Shown here piece after piece: positions 12,765-23,832 of a DNA stretch of 64,000 bases; the first letter of the stretch is position 1, and each line of letters begins with the position of its first letter. Source of the stretch: Grifola frondosa. Its lineage: Eukaryota; Basidiomycota; Agaricomycetes; Polyporales; Grifolaceae. The notes under the pieces were generated by a model. That model was given only the letters and a program-made list of their open reading frames with translations, ran no database searches and was not told the origin of the DNA. The translations under genes were made by a program, and so were the position numbers. The stretch spans positions 2,294,001 through 2,358,000 of the forward strand of contig LUGG01000003.1 of the NCBI GenBank assembly GCA_001683735.1. The letters run 5' to 3'.

Positions 12765-14102
12765 GCAAAGGGGATCCTGTCTGCAAACACATCTAGCCAA
12801 CTCATGCTCGAAGTCACGACTACACCGACAATCTCATCATTCCAGCTTACTACCGATGATCAGATCGCAGCTTTGGAAAAGGAGCTATTTGCATTACAAA
12901 AAGCATGCCCGGTCTTCGATGGGGTACAGGTACCTCCCCGATGTCTTTACGACCCATATTGAATGAAGCAATCTACTCAGCCGATATCTGCGACATTGCC
13001 CGACGCACCTTCCCCAGCCTCTGACTCTACTGCTTCTCACATCGTGCCTCATCCGATGATCCGATGCAGCCGACTCCTGACATACTTGTTCCGGCAGAAG
13101 CTACGACATCCCACCCACCTATGCATGACCTCGACCCTCCTGTCCATCCCTTCAGAAATGCTCGCGATGTCACTTACATCCCACCACAAGATCGCAATGT
13201 CGGTGCACTGCCTACCTGAAGGACAAGCCCAAGGAGCCCACATATCGTGCCCAGGCACTGGTTCAAAATGCAAGAGTCGCAGATGACGTCTTCAGCCAAT
13301 CCATGAAGTCTTCCTGTGTTACCCTCACTCCAGAAGAACTCCTATCGATCTCTCCCGAGGTTCGCACAAAATATGGAGAAGCTGTCACGCCTCGTCGACT
13401 TGCTTCGACTACTATGGGAGATGCCTCAGTCCACCTCATGGATACCATCGACGACCACCCTGACGATTCGTGATCATATGCCCAATTCATCATGCAGCCT
13501 GTCAATTATGGGACCACCGAGTTGACCTGCAATGGACAACCTCTCCGACCCGGTGCGATTGTACTCAAAGACCCATACGAAACCTATCTGCGGAGTCTCG
13601 GACCCGGCGACGCACCGACTATCCTCACAGTCGCGAAGGAATCGCATGCGCTCCGGTTCATCTTGGGTCTGGTCGACAATAAGGAGCAGATCGAAAGCAT
13701 CCTGGATCCAGGATTGCAGATTATCGCAATGTCGGAAGAAGTTTGCCATGCACTCAGCCTCATCTATGACCCTCGAATTCATCTCAATATGCAGTCGCAA
13801 ATGGTGAAGTCGACCAATCTCTTGGCTTAGTACGAAATGTCCCATTCCAAATGTCCGACATTACGCTCTACCTACAAGTTCATGTCATCCGAGCAGTGGC
13901 CTACGATATCCTACTCGGCCGACCTTTCGATGTCCTGACTGAAAGCCTTGTCAAGAACTTCAAAAATGAGGATCAGATGATTACAATTCATTGCCCTAAC
14001 ACCAGTCAAGTAGCAACAATTCTGACTCTTCCTCGAGGATGCCCTCACTTCCACCCTAAGTCATCTGAGGCCATGTCAGGTTTTCACAGCTCGAGGATTT
14101 GA
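12765..14102 (+). pseudogene. Gypsy pol, linker and aspartic protease region (decayed)
   Basis: Downstream of gag the translation is broken by stops and shifts until 13492-14102, where a retropepsin-like domain is recognisable: a strand leading to ILDPGLQIIAMS (the DPG in the place of the usual D-T/S-G), then VIRAVAYDILLGRPFD, which corresponds to the conserved ILG flap-side motif. The two halves are in different frames. A single missing base near 13800 separates them, and without it the linking segment reads NGEVDQSLGLVRNVPF. The DPG in place of DTG/DSG is common in this fungal lineage as I recall, so it is not by itself evidence of inactivation. The frameshift is. Confidence 0.75.
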
Positions 14103-14151
14103 CCACCAATCAAGGAGAAGCTGCGTTCGTTATCGACTATCATCCCGACTC

Positions 14152-14225
14152 TAGTGTTGCTGCAGCTAAGTCAGGTCTAAATGATATATGACTTATAACT
14201 TGGGCAGTTTTTTATATATCATAGT
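14152..14225 (+). mobile_element. Truncated hAT-type MITE, copy 3
   Basis: The first 70 or so bases match the 5' end of the 381-bp element (TAGTGTTGCTGCAGC, then taagtcaggtctaaatgatatatgac in part) and then similarity stops at atcatagtga. It was inserted in pol, preceded by cccgactc. No 3' end or second target copy was found, so a later insertion or deletion removed the rest. Confidence 0.75.
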
Positions 14226-15600
14226 GAAGTACAGGACGGAATCTTTCAGCGTAAACATGGCCTTATTAGGATAAAATACACATTTTAGATGGTGCCCTTT
14301 GTTCCAGATTCCGTCCAATATTCATTTACCAAATTAGGAGAGATCCCTGCCAGCAAAGCCGGAGGAGATGAAATATTAACGAAATATTATCGTTGTTTGG
14401 GGCTGTCTACTATACATAAAATTAAAGTACACATACGTAGGACTAAGGGGAATGTTAAATAAAGAGAATCCATGAAGTATTGAGGGAGGAGGAGGGGGAG
14501 GAATTCTGGTGTGGCTGAGCCTGCACCCACCAGAAATGGTATGTTTTCCGTGACATATTCTGCCAAAATAAATGTAGAACATAAAATGGGACACTAAGGC
14601 GACCAAGGGGATGAAGGAATTAAGAAATTTGGTGAAGATTTGAGGGAGCAATGCAGCAGAACATTCTGGGGTGGTTGCCCAGAATGGTATGTTTTTATTT
14701 TAATATCATACAAAGATATGTACATAATCTAATTATACTCGACGACCGCTTTCAGACGAACCTAAAATGAAGAATATCTGTGCAGAATTGAGGGAGTAGT
14801 GGAGGAGAAAACATATGGTGGCTATGTTTAAAACATACCAAATGTGGTATGTTTCCGCAACATGTGACAAATCCTGTATTTACCCCGAGCTCTATTATCT
14901 TGATATGGATAATACAAGCAGGTGGGATTGTAATAATGAAGTATTACAATCTGACCTGATTGTACTACTGAATATTACAATCAGGCCAAATTGTATTACC
15001 AGTAGTATTACAATCTGACCTGGTTGTTTTATCGAAAATTACAATCTGACCTGATTGTATTATCTAGTATTACAACCAGGTCAGATTGTACTACTGAATA
15101 TTACAATCTGACCAGGTTGTTTTATTGAAAATTACAATCAGGTCAGATTGTATTACCAGTAGTATTACAATCTGGGCTGATTGTATTATCCAGTATTACA
15201 ACTTGACCTGATTGTACTATTCAATATTACAATCTGACCAGATTGTTTTATCGAAAATTACAATCTGATCTGATTGTATTATCTAGTATTACAACCAGGT
15301 CAGATTGTACTACTGAATATTACAATCTGACCAGGTTGTTTTATCGAAAATTACAACCTGGCCTGATTGTATTATCTAGTATTACAATCAGGTCAGATTG
15401 TACTATAGAAATATTACAAGCAGCCCTAATTGTAAAAAAATGCAGCCTAGCTGTATTACAATGCTCCTATTGTAATATAATATTATTACAATCTGCCCAG
15501 TATTGTACTACGGCATTTTTGACAACCTGACCAGCTAACTCACGACAGTTGTAGCAGGTTGATGCTATATTGTATTACCAAAATGGTGACCACAGCTGTT
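14226..15600. mobile_element. Foreign AT-rich insert in pol, class unknown
   Basis: This stretch separates the protease region from the RT region and is not Gypsy-like. Near its left end is an 11-bp inverted repeat (ggacggaatct near 14231 and agattccgtcc near 14307). Its right two-fifths is the palindromic satellite described separately. No gene was recognised. Clear TIRs or target duplications were not found, so the type of insertion is unknown. Confidence 0.5.
14938..15420. repeat. Satellite of palindromic 31-32-bp units
   Basis: About 15 head-to-tail units of 31-32 bp. Each carries an inverted repeat of the form ACAATC-TGACCT-GATTGT or its relatives (ACAACC-AGGTCA-GATTGT), separated by one of four alternating spacers (actactgaa, attaccagtag, ttttatcgaaa, attatctag). 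The spacers recur in partly ordered sequence, hinting at a higher-order repeat of about 90-125 bp. Degenerate units continue to about 15515. Confidence 0.9.
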
Positions 15601-15604
15601 CCCC

Positions 15605-17340
15605 TAACTGATCTCCCGACATTCATGTGACCTTTGTCAGCTCGGAGAAAAAGTACAAGCCTGTTGCTCTCAAGACTCGTCCCGTCCTTGCCACCCTCCC
15701 TGACCGATATCGTATCATCCGTAATATCATCAGTGACCCTCTAGCAGAATTACCAATTCTCAGCTCGACCCCACCCGACTTCGTTCCGACTGGCCGATAT
15801 TCCTCCAAAAGGCGTGATCTTATGGACCATGCCCATGGTGGCGATTTCCTTTGGCCTGAAGAACGCAAGCTCCTCCATCATTTCATCTCCCTACATCACG
15901 ATGCCTTCGCCTGGAACGACTCCAAACATGGCCGATTTCGCACCGACTTCTTTCCTTCTATCGAATTCCCGGTCATCCCTCACAAACCATGGGTCCAATG
16001 CAATATTCCGATCCCACCCAGCATTTATGACGAAGTATGTGGCATCATCAAGAAGAAAATCGCAGCAGGCGTTTATGAGCCCTCCAATTCGTTGTATCGG
16101 TCGTGATGGTTCTGTGTCCTCAAGAAGGATGGAAAGGCCCTACGGATCGTACACAGTCTGGAGCCCCTCAATGCGGTCACTATTCAACACTCTGGCATCC
16201 CTCCGATCCCTGAACACTTGGCAGAACAGTTTGGCGGATGAGCCTGCAGCACAATGTTCGATCTTTATGTCGGGTATGATGAGCGACTAATTGCCGACTC
16301 TTCTCGCGACCTCACGACATTTCAGACACCCTTCGGCCCCCTTCGCCTCATCACTCTCCCTATGGGATGGACCAATTCTGTGCTGATCTTCCACGACAAT
16401 GTCACACACATTCTCCAAGCTGAAATCCCACACGTTACCATCCCCTACATCGATGGCGTTCCTTGTCGGGGTCCAGCAACATGGTACCGACTCCCCGATG
16501 GCACTTTCGAGACAATCCCGACAATGCTGGTATTTGTCGTTTCGTCTGGGAACACTTCCAAAACATCAATCGGGTGGTCCAGCATATGAAATACTCAGGT
16601 GGCACATTTTCAGGTCTCAAGTCGCTACTTTGTGTTCCCGAGTTCTTCATCCTTGGACATCGCTGTACTCCTGAAGGGTGACTTCCCGACGAATCGCGAG
16701 TTGCTGTCATCCGAAATTGGGGTCTGTGCAATGATCTCTCCGAAGTCCGTGCATTTCTCGGAACAGTCGGTGTGATGCCACTCTTCATTCGCAACTTTGC
16801 GCATTGTGCCCATCTGCTCACATGGCTCACACGGAAAGATGTCCCTTTCGAGTTCGATCCCAAGCAAATTGCAGCACAAGACGACCTCAAACAGGCCCTC
16901 CTTGATTCCCCTGCGCTTCGTGCGATCGACTACACATTGGATGCATCGGTCATTCTTGCGGTCGACACTTCCTACATCGCAGTAGGATTCTACCTCTGCC
17001 AGTGCGATCTCGATAATCCCCGAAAACGCTAATTCAACCGCTTCAATTCCATCACTCTCAATGACCATGAATGCCGCTTTTCCCAACCCAAGCTTGAGAT
17101 CTATGGTCTCTTTCGGGCGCTCCGATCCTCCGACTCTATCTCATCGGCATTTGCAGTCTTATCGTAGAAGTCGATGCTCGCTACATCAAGGGCATGCTAC
17201 AGAATCCCGACATCTCGCCATCAGCTAGCATCAATTGCTGGATCATTGCCATCCTCACCTTCCATTTCACACTCGTACACGTCCCTGGATCAATGCATGG
17301 ACCCGACGGATTGTCCCGACGGCCTCTACAACCTGGCGAC
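15605..17340 (+). pseudogene. Gypsy pol, reverse transcriptase and RNase H (decayed)
   Basis: The frame resumes with VTFVSSEKKYKPVALKTRP and runs through the RT fingers and palm. FDLYVGYDERL and LPMGWTNSV identify the RT core. The catalytic YxDD box reads YIDG near 16450, so the second aspartate is lost. The thumb and connection contain HFQNINRVVQHMKYSGG and VRAFLGTVGVMPLFIRNFA. RNase H begins around SPALRAIDYT with AVDTSYIAVGFYL, and ends with FHFTLVHVPGSMHGPDGLSRR. In-frame TGA stops replace arginine at 16104-16106, 16239-16241 and 16679-16681, and further frameshifts occur near 16460 and 17130. It would have copied the element's RNA into DNA. Confidence 0.85.
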
Positions 17341-18720
17341 TCCCCGAGGAAGAAGATGACTTTGAGGACTGGATCAATACTCTATACGGCTTCCCCCATC
17401 TCATTCAACCAGCCTGGCACTCCTTGCCCTCGACTCCCACACTTGCCATCTTCACCAATTCTATGAGCGACTTGTCCGACATCTCTGATCCTATCCCCTC
17501 CTATGACTCTGTCCCCAGATCAGAAAAAGCCGCTGCAGCAGATCAACGACTTCATTCTGTCCGACTATGGCTGAGTAATCTTGCCCAACCCCCCGACCTC
17601 TCCGACTCAGCCTACGAAGCATTCGTACGATATTGCCTCTCGTTTTTCTCCAAGGACAGTTGCCTCTGGCGAAAGGACTCTCAAGGTGCCCATAAGCTCA
17701 TCATTGACCCCCCCGACCGACTTTGAATTCTCAAGGCGTGTCATGATAATGTCGCACATCGCAGCATCTTTGCGACTCGCGCCCTACTTCTCGAACAATT
17801 CTGGTGGCCATTGCTCAGTGAGGATGTCACGTGGTATGTCCAAACGTGTCACCTGTGTCAACAGCAACAGACCTGACAGGTCCTCATCCCTCCGACCATT
17901 CCGACTCCCGCACCGATTTTCGCCAAAGTACACATTGACACAATGCATATGCCCAAATCGAACGGATGCAAGTACCTCGTCCAAGGTCGATGTTCCCTCA
18001 CACATTATCCCGAATTCCGATCACTTCGTAGTGAAACTGTGAAGACTCTTGGTGAATGGATCTTCCAGGACATTCTCTGCCGATGGGGAACCTTATCCAA
18101 AATCGTCTCCGACAATGGTGTGGCTTTTGTCAAAGCGGTCGACTACCTTGCCAAGAAGTATCACATCAATCACATTCATATCAGTGGCTACAATTCATGA
18201 GCAAATGGAATAGTTGAGCAACCTCACTTCGACGTACGCCAGGCGCTGTTCAAAGCCGCAGATGGTGACCTGACACGATGGTCACAAGTTGCTTACTCCG
18301 TATTCTGGTCAGAGCGCATCACAATTCACAAATGCATGGGCTGTTCTCCCTACTTCGCAGTCACTGGCACCCATCCAATCATTCCCTTGACATCACTGAG
18401 GCAACCTATCTCCTACCCCCTCCCGACTCTCTGACTCTGAGCACAGACCTTATCACAAATCGAGCAATTGCGCTCCAGAAATGATCAGAACAAGTCGCTG
18501 CCCTTTATTCCAACGTGTACACTGTGCGACGCTTGGCTGCAATCCGATTTGAACGCGACCACACTCACACTATCCGCAACTTCAACTTCCAGCGAGGTGC
18601 ACTTGTCCTCATGTGGAACACTGTGATTGAAAAAGCGCTGAATCGCAAGATGTGACCGTGCTACCTCGGCCCCCTCATCATCCTCTCACGCAACAAGGGA
18701 GGTGCCTATATCCTTGCAGA
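17341..18720 (+). pseudogene. Gypsy pol, integrase (decayed)
   Basis: A zinc-binding HHCC module is readable (CHDNVAHRSIF, then TCHLCQQ near 17850), followed by the catalytic core: the first Asp in VHIDTMHM, the second in IVSDNGVAF, the Glu in NGIVEQPHF. Stops in place of arginine occur at 17874-17876, 18198-18200, 18482-18484 and 18653-18655. The C-terminal segment includes RRLAAIRFERDH and PCYLGPLIILSR, and is cut at 18720 by a hAT MITE; it continues at 19102. It would have integrated the cDNA into the genome. Confidence 0.85.
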
Positions 18721-19101
18721 TAGTGTTGCTGCAGCTAAGTCAGGCCTAAATGATATATGTCTCATAACTTGTGCAATTTGTCAGATATCATAGTGATCTT
18801 GCATTTGTTTTGTAGCTGAGATATAGTGGCATATGTCTGCCTAAGATCAAAATGTTATACATTGTATTGATGGAGATATGGCAAAAAAGCCAATTACAAA
18901 GTCCGACTTTTTAGTCAGCTTTTTTACCAATGTAACTGAAATTGAAACATACTAAAGATAATTATGCAAATGATTGTGTTACATTCAAATACATATACAT
19001 CTTAGCTATTAATTTCAATCAAAATCATGTCATTATCTGCAAAACTCACATCAGAATATCTAAAAAGCTGAAACAGGTGTGACTAAGCTGTGGCAACACT
19101 A
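18721..19101 (+). mobile_element. hAT-type MITE, copy 4 (381 bp)
   Basis: Complete copy inserted in the integrase C-terminus, flanked by a perfect 8-bp duplication, cttgcaga (18713-18720 and 19102-19109). Removing the element and one copy rejoins the pol reading frame, which confirms its boundaries. Confidence 0.95.
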
Positions 19102-19344
19102 CTTGCAGAACTTGACGGATCTGTCCTCGACCGCCCCATCACGGCATTCCGCATCATCCCCTACTTCGCGCGACATCACATCGACATCCCCGATGACCTC
19201 CTTGACATCTCAATGGCAAGACTACGCGAGATGGAGGCCTCGAAGGACCAAGGTGATGACGAAGACCTTGACTCCATTACCCCACTCCACATACACGACT
19301 CCCCCGACACTACCGACTCCTCCTCCAGTGTCCATCAGAACTAG
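19102..19344 (+). pseudogene. Gypsy pol, C-terminal tail
   Basis: The frame LAELDGSVLDRPITAFRIIP continues with YFARHHIDIPDDLLDIS and ends in an acidic tail at the stop near 19344. It is the end of the polyprotein after the integrase, separated from it by the MITE at 18721-19101. No chromodomain was recognised. Confidence 0.75.
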
Positions 19345-19924
19345 TCCTTGGTCTCCCATGCCCACCCATCCACCCTATTTTTTCATCACAGCCCACCACT
19401 CAGCCTCTCTTTCGATTGTTTATTTTTGGTTTCTTTATATTGTAGAAAGTCGCGATGGTCGCATTTGATGGTCGCGCAAGACTCCCAAGGGGTTTTTCAG
19501 CTATGAAGATTTACTGAGCCTTTCCCCTATATTCTTTTTTTCAAATCCTTGTCTTCTTGCTGACTTATTTGCCCACTTTCTGTTGATCCATTTGAAGTCT
19601 GATGACTACGCACAACCTATCCGATTACTTGTGTTTTCACCTGGAATGTACCTTCCTGACTGCGGACAGTCATCACTTCAGTTGGGAGGAGGACCTTCAC
19701 ATCCTAGAAGTCGACGAATCCTTTGCCGTTCTCATTCCTATCTTACTGGCGACCTCCCCCTACAATCCCAACTTACACAACATCGTTCCAAGCCAATAAT
19801 CTCATTCACTCATCATGCCTACATGGTGTAATACAATTACAAGAAGGAGACGACACTGAAGAAAAATTTCTGCACGAGTTGAATCGCACATGCGACAATC
19901 CATGCGACTTCGCCGACATCCTAT
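19345..19924. other. Space between pol and the antisense gene
   Basis: It holds the convergent 3' ends of pol (plus) and the antisense gene (minus). A 65-codon plus frame (19602-19799, MTTHNLSDYLCFHLECTFL...) has a protein-like composition but no known family. I do not call it a gene. Confidence 0.4.
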
Positions 19925-21427
19925 CTACTCATCCGCATCTCCCTCGCCATCCTCTGAGCTCCCATCTGACGAGTCCTCCTTTTCCGACTTCGACCACTCC
20001 TTCCCAGTCAGCTCCATCTCAGCCGTTTGCAGGGCTGCCATCATATCCTGCAAAACTCGCTGGTGCCCTTCTAACAGCTCCCTCTCCATGCGAAGCATGC
20101 AAATAGTCACCTGCGACTCAGCTGATAATCCTGTCCCAGCAAGATCATCAGGCGCAAGTCCATCGCGCAGCCCTCCGAACCCGTGGACATCGATCACAAT
20201 GCACGACAGGCCAGCAACATGGGCACCAGCATGACGACCGACTTGGCGACTTGCTCGCGCTGATGCTGTGACAGCTGGATCTACGGACGGAGCGACTGCA
20301 AATAGGTGTTAGCAAATCGTGCGATCGTGAGCGACATTGTGCGACTTACCGCCACTCAGAAAGACGCACCCCTTCCTTGACCTCGTGCAGTGATAGCACG
20401 TGGTCTTCCCCTCCTTGACAATACAGTAAAGGGGTTCGCGCAGTCCCCAACGCAGTAGTCACACTATCGACATCATCGCGAGTCACCATCAGAACAACAG
20501 CGACAAAATGCGACTTATGCCAACAGCCGCGCGGACATAGACGATGATCTTGTCCTCGGCCAGCTGCTCACGAACCTCGGTCCTCGCCTTCTTTGCCTTC
20601 TGCATGGACTTGCGTGCCTTCCCCTTCGCACTGCGCTTCGCTGACTTTGCCGACCGACCCGACTTACCAGAGGACCGCGTCACGCGGGATCCGACCTCCT
20701 CCAACTCGTCCACCAGCTGATCCTCTTCATCCTCGCTCTCCTCCATCTTCTCCCCCTGCTGGGTACCATCATCCGACTCTGCGACATGTTCCGGCGAGCT
20801 CCGCATCTCAATATCCTCATCCTCATCGTGTCGCGCATGTGTCGCAGACACAGCCGGTGACTCCCTGACAGCATGACCAGCCTGACCAAAACCAACCCAT
20901 GGCGTCAGCTCCCGATGGGAAGCCGACTCCATCAGCTGAGGCGTCGAAGGCCTCACCTTGGTCAAGCGACGGCGCACCAGTGGCTCCTCATCATCCTTGT
21001 CCTCGGAGGCCTCTTGGACGACACGCGGTGTCTTCTGCAACACGGCACGATGTGGCCGACTTGGAGGAACCACAGCAAAGGGCTGAGAGGAGTGTCCAGC
21101 CTCAACCGCAACCACCAACTCAGGCAGGATCTCATGACCCCACTCAAGCCAGTGCGAGGTGCCGCAATCGCGAAGGACTCCTGACGCAGTACTGATCATG
21201 TGACGAATATCGACATCGTCCATGCCGATCCATCGCAGGTCCCCCTGTCAAACACGCCTCAGACCATTATTATCCGAAATGCGGCACACACTCACCCACA
21301 GTTGCATGAAGCGTCGGCCCCACACCTCGAAGTCGGCGGAAGTCGCATTGTCGCCAGGAGCCAGAGCGACATGAGTACGCAGGACTTGCTTCGCAGCAGC
21401 ATAGCCAGCAGCATTGTGGGTAGACAT
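19925..21427 (-). CDS. Antisense gene of the Gypsy element, cysteine-cluster protein
   Basis: Runs opposite to gag-pol. It starts at ATG 21427 (MSTHNAAGYAAAKQVLRTHV). A 51-nt GT-AG intron (21245-21295) joins it in phase to GDLRWIGMDDVDIRHMIS. A long acidic and then lysine-rich middle follows (KSGRSAKSAKRSAKGKARKS, a likely nuclear signal). A cysteine cluster near 20340-20440 reads CIVKEGKTTCYHCTRSRKGC, with a CDYC pair just upstream in another frame. The last exon (19925-20197) ends in a leucine-rich helix and an acidic tail. The join near 20440-20540 needs either an unusual splice or a shift, so this copy may be damaged. Antisense genes in this position are known from fungal Gypsy elements. 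The cysteine spacing resembles Zn(II)2Cys6 proteins, so nucleic-acid binding is a guess. Confidence 0.6.
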
Positions 21428-21732
21428 AGTTGAGGGGAATAGAGTAGTGAAGCAGGTAGTGGAGAACAGGGGAAAGGGTGAGACGATGAAGGCCGACTTG
21501 GCGACAAGACCCCTGTTTTTATCCCCTGGGACCTTTCCCCCTCATGACCTTGCCCTCTGCCCTACCGACTTCACACTCCAATATTCCGACCTCGTGATCG
21601 CCGCGTTCCCATATCACCCCGTCGGAAGCATCACCTCGAGGCTGAGGCCTGTTACCAGGAAGACCAATCAGTGGCCGACTTCCGACTAAGCGCTGAGAAT
21701 TCCCACACAGCCACATCACATGTGGAAGGCCC

Positions 21733-21740
21733 GAGGATGG
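21733..21740. repeat. Target-site duplication, left copy (GAGGATGG)
   Basis: This 8-mer lies exactly 20 bp outside the strongly conserved part of the left inverted repeat. It recurs at 39260-39267, exactly 20 bp outside the right one, in the same orientation. An 8-bp duplication is what I recall for Zisupton-type KDZ elements. Confidence 0.75.
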
Positions 21741-21863
21741 GAGCCCATTCAGTCACTTCACCTGTTACTAACAGCCAGCCGGTCAAAAATATGACCTGTT
21801 ATCACAGGCCAGCTGGTCCCGGCCGGTGTTCCGGTATTTCCTGTATTTACAGTCCGGCCGGCA
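21741..21863 (+). repeat. Left terminal inverted repeat of the KDZ element (123 bp)
   Basis: From 21761 inward (CCTGTTACTAACAG...) it matches the reverse complement of 39137-39239 at about 92%, with 8 mismatches in 103 bp. The outermost 20 bp match only partly (TTCAGTCA shared). The repeat itself contains nested palindromes, for example the pair ACCTGTTATCACAGG. Confidence 0.9.
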
Positions 21864-21884
21864 GTTCTGAAATAGCTGTAATTG

Positions 21885-22360
21885 CAGTCCGGCCGGCTGA
21901 CTAGCTGGTGATTTGGTCGATTTGCCGCACAATTGCCGGATTAATGCTGAAATATTTTCTGCTGTTTATGACCATAATCACAGTCCGGCCAGCAACCCTG
22001 AAACAGCTATGGTTACAGTCCGGCCGGCTGACTATGCTGGTAATTTGGTCGATTTGCCGCGCAATTGCCAGATTAATGCCGAAATATTTTCTGCTGTTTA
22101 TGACCATAATCACAGTCCGGCCAGCAACCCTGAAACAGCTATGGTTACAGTCCGGCCGGCTGACTATGCTGGTAATTTGGTCGATTTGCCGAGCAATTGC
22201 CGTATTAATGCCGGAATATTTCATGCAGTTTACAGCCATAATCACAGTCCGGCCGGAGAGCAACAGGGGTATTGCCGCCTATTCTACATGCTGTAACCAC
22301 AGGCCGGCCGGATATAAGTCGGCATATTGTTGCCTTTTTCACATGCTGCAACCACAGTCC
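21885..22360 (+). repeat. Subterminal array with CAGTCCGGCC motifs
   Basis: Three tandem units of about 131-132 bp start at 21885, 22016 and 22148. The third drifts and is followed by two shorter units of about 70 bp. Each unit boundary carries cacagtccggcc or cagtccggccgg. Eight or more such motifs lie within 500 bp of the left end. On the right, inverted copies (ggccggactgt) occur near 39106 and 39140. Such spacing is typical of transposase-binding sites. Confidence 0.85.
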
Positions 22361-23046
22361 GGCCATATATCACACCCACTTCAGGACATGAACTTGATAA
22401 CCGGTATTCCACCGGCATTCAATATAACGTCAACTCATGGGGCAGTCGGCAATAATCATGCCATGGTCTATCGGCAGTCTCACAACTGTACATCGCATGG
22501 GAATACATGATAAGACCGGTATGCCGATTGACCGATTGACCGGCAGTAACCCTCGGTGTTTAATGTTTACAAAGATTGCCGGGGATTTAACTTGGGGAAT
22601 CAAAAGCCCAGCAGAATTTGCCATTGACTAATGTATGACAGATATTTGAAATATTTGCCGAGGCAAACACAGACTGCCGGGCGACCACACATTATCATCA
22701 TTGCTTTATAGGTACAATCCACACCGGGGATAAAATGCAAGTAAGCAGGATTCAATTCAGATAAGATAGCTATCAAAATCAGAGTTACATCCCCTGGAGA
22801 CTTGTGAATTAGCAGCATTTCAATATGGTGCCAGATGACCGAGTGAATGCCGGATGACCGGTGATTATTACCCTGGAGCGCAGAGTTGAAATGCCGGCTC
22901 GGCGTTCTCTTATGGGTTTTGACAAATTTACCAGAATACAATTTATTTCAAGTGACGACGATACATGCGAGATACAATTACACCGGCCGGCTACAGCGAT
23001 TCATCTTTCCTCCCCCATCAAAACAATGAAACAATGTCCAACTGGC
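22361..23046. other. Left arm of the KDZ element, non-coding
   Basis: No gene recognised. Short frames on both strands lack family features. The sequence remains rich in gccgg words and probably serves as the structural arm between the terminal repeats and the first gene. Confidence 0.4.
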
Positions 23047-23832
23047 TAAAAGTCCGGTTCTTCGGCATGGCGTTGAAAGAGGCGGGGGATTGGTGCATTG
23101 GCAGCATCCTCAGGATTAAGGAAAACATCTGAGGAGCCAGAGGAATGCGCCAGGATGACGCTCGGCGAGTCGGTCCCTAGACGCATGGCAACGCTCCGGC
23201 GGACCGGCGTTTGAGTGCGTGGTGTTGAAGGGATCGCCTTGCGCCTGAGGTCCTCCGACTTCGGTATAGAGGCTCGGCGTGCAGGGTGTATGGAAGCCCC
23301 CATTCCCAAAGAGGAGCGCTCTCGGCGCCGGTGGGGTTTGGGGGGTGAGGTCGGGCTGGGAAGGGACGGGGCTGCCAACTGGAATAAGCTAAATTTCAAT
23401 GTCAACATGTTTGCCGGCACACATTAATGGCACTCACCCAAACTCGCCGAGACATTGCCGCAGCGGTTGCGAATGCGACGTAGCAATCGATCGTGGGAAC
23501 GTCTTCTTCGGCAATCCGGGGTTCCTGCATGGGGATGCATTCACATATTGCCGCGATCACAGTTGATCGCCTCATGATCTCCCTCACACCCTCACACACC
23601 TGCCCTTCTAAAATATCTGCCGCCGCCCGGCGATCTTCATCGACATTGAGGAACCAATCGGCATATGGCCCATTCCTGGTAAATAATTAGCGGCAAATGG
23701 AATCACCGAAGGACCGCCATGCTCACCCCCTGCGGATAAGTTCGAAGACTTTCTGGTCAATGAAGTTGAAAAAAAACCGGTCATTTGCCGGGAAAGGAGT
23801 GGGGTCACGATGGAGGTTAGGCGAGACGTTCA
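23047..23832 (-). CDS. Unknown three-exon gene in the KDZ element
   Basis: Starts ATG 23832 with MNVSPNLHRDPTPFPANDRF, and exon 1 ends at about 23727 at a ggtgagc donor. Exon 2 (about 23675-23432) reads NGPYADWFLNVDEDRRAAD and then EIMRRSTVIAAICECIP, ending SRRVW at a gtgagt donor. Exon 3 starts after aatttag near 23396. Exon 3 is open in two frames to 23047 or to about 23118, so the exact C-terminus depends on the splice. Both versions are Pro/Arg rich and look disordered. I do not recognise the family. Its position at the left end of a KDZ element makes an accessory role in transposition possible, but that is only inference. Confidence 0.5.

Noticed and set aside
14938..15420. CRISPR array
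   Set aside because: The units are palindromic, but the spacers are four recurring short words, not unique sequences, and the organism is a fungus.
21908..22510. Frame across the subterminal repeats as a protein
   Set aside because: The 200-codon frame and its antisense partner simply follow the tandem 131-132-bp units, and no coding bias or start context supports it.
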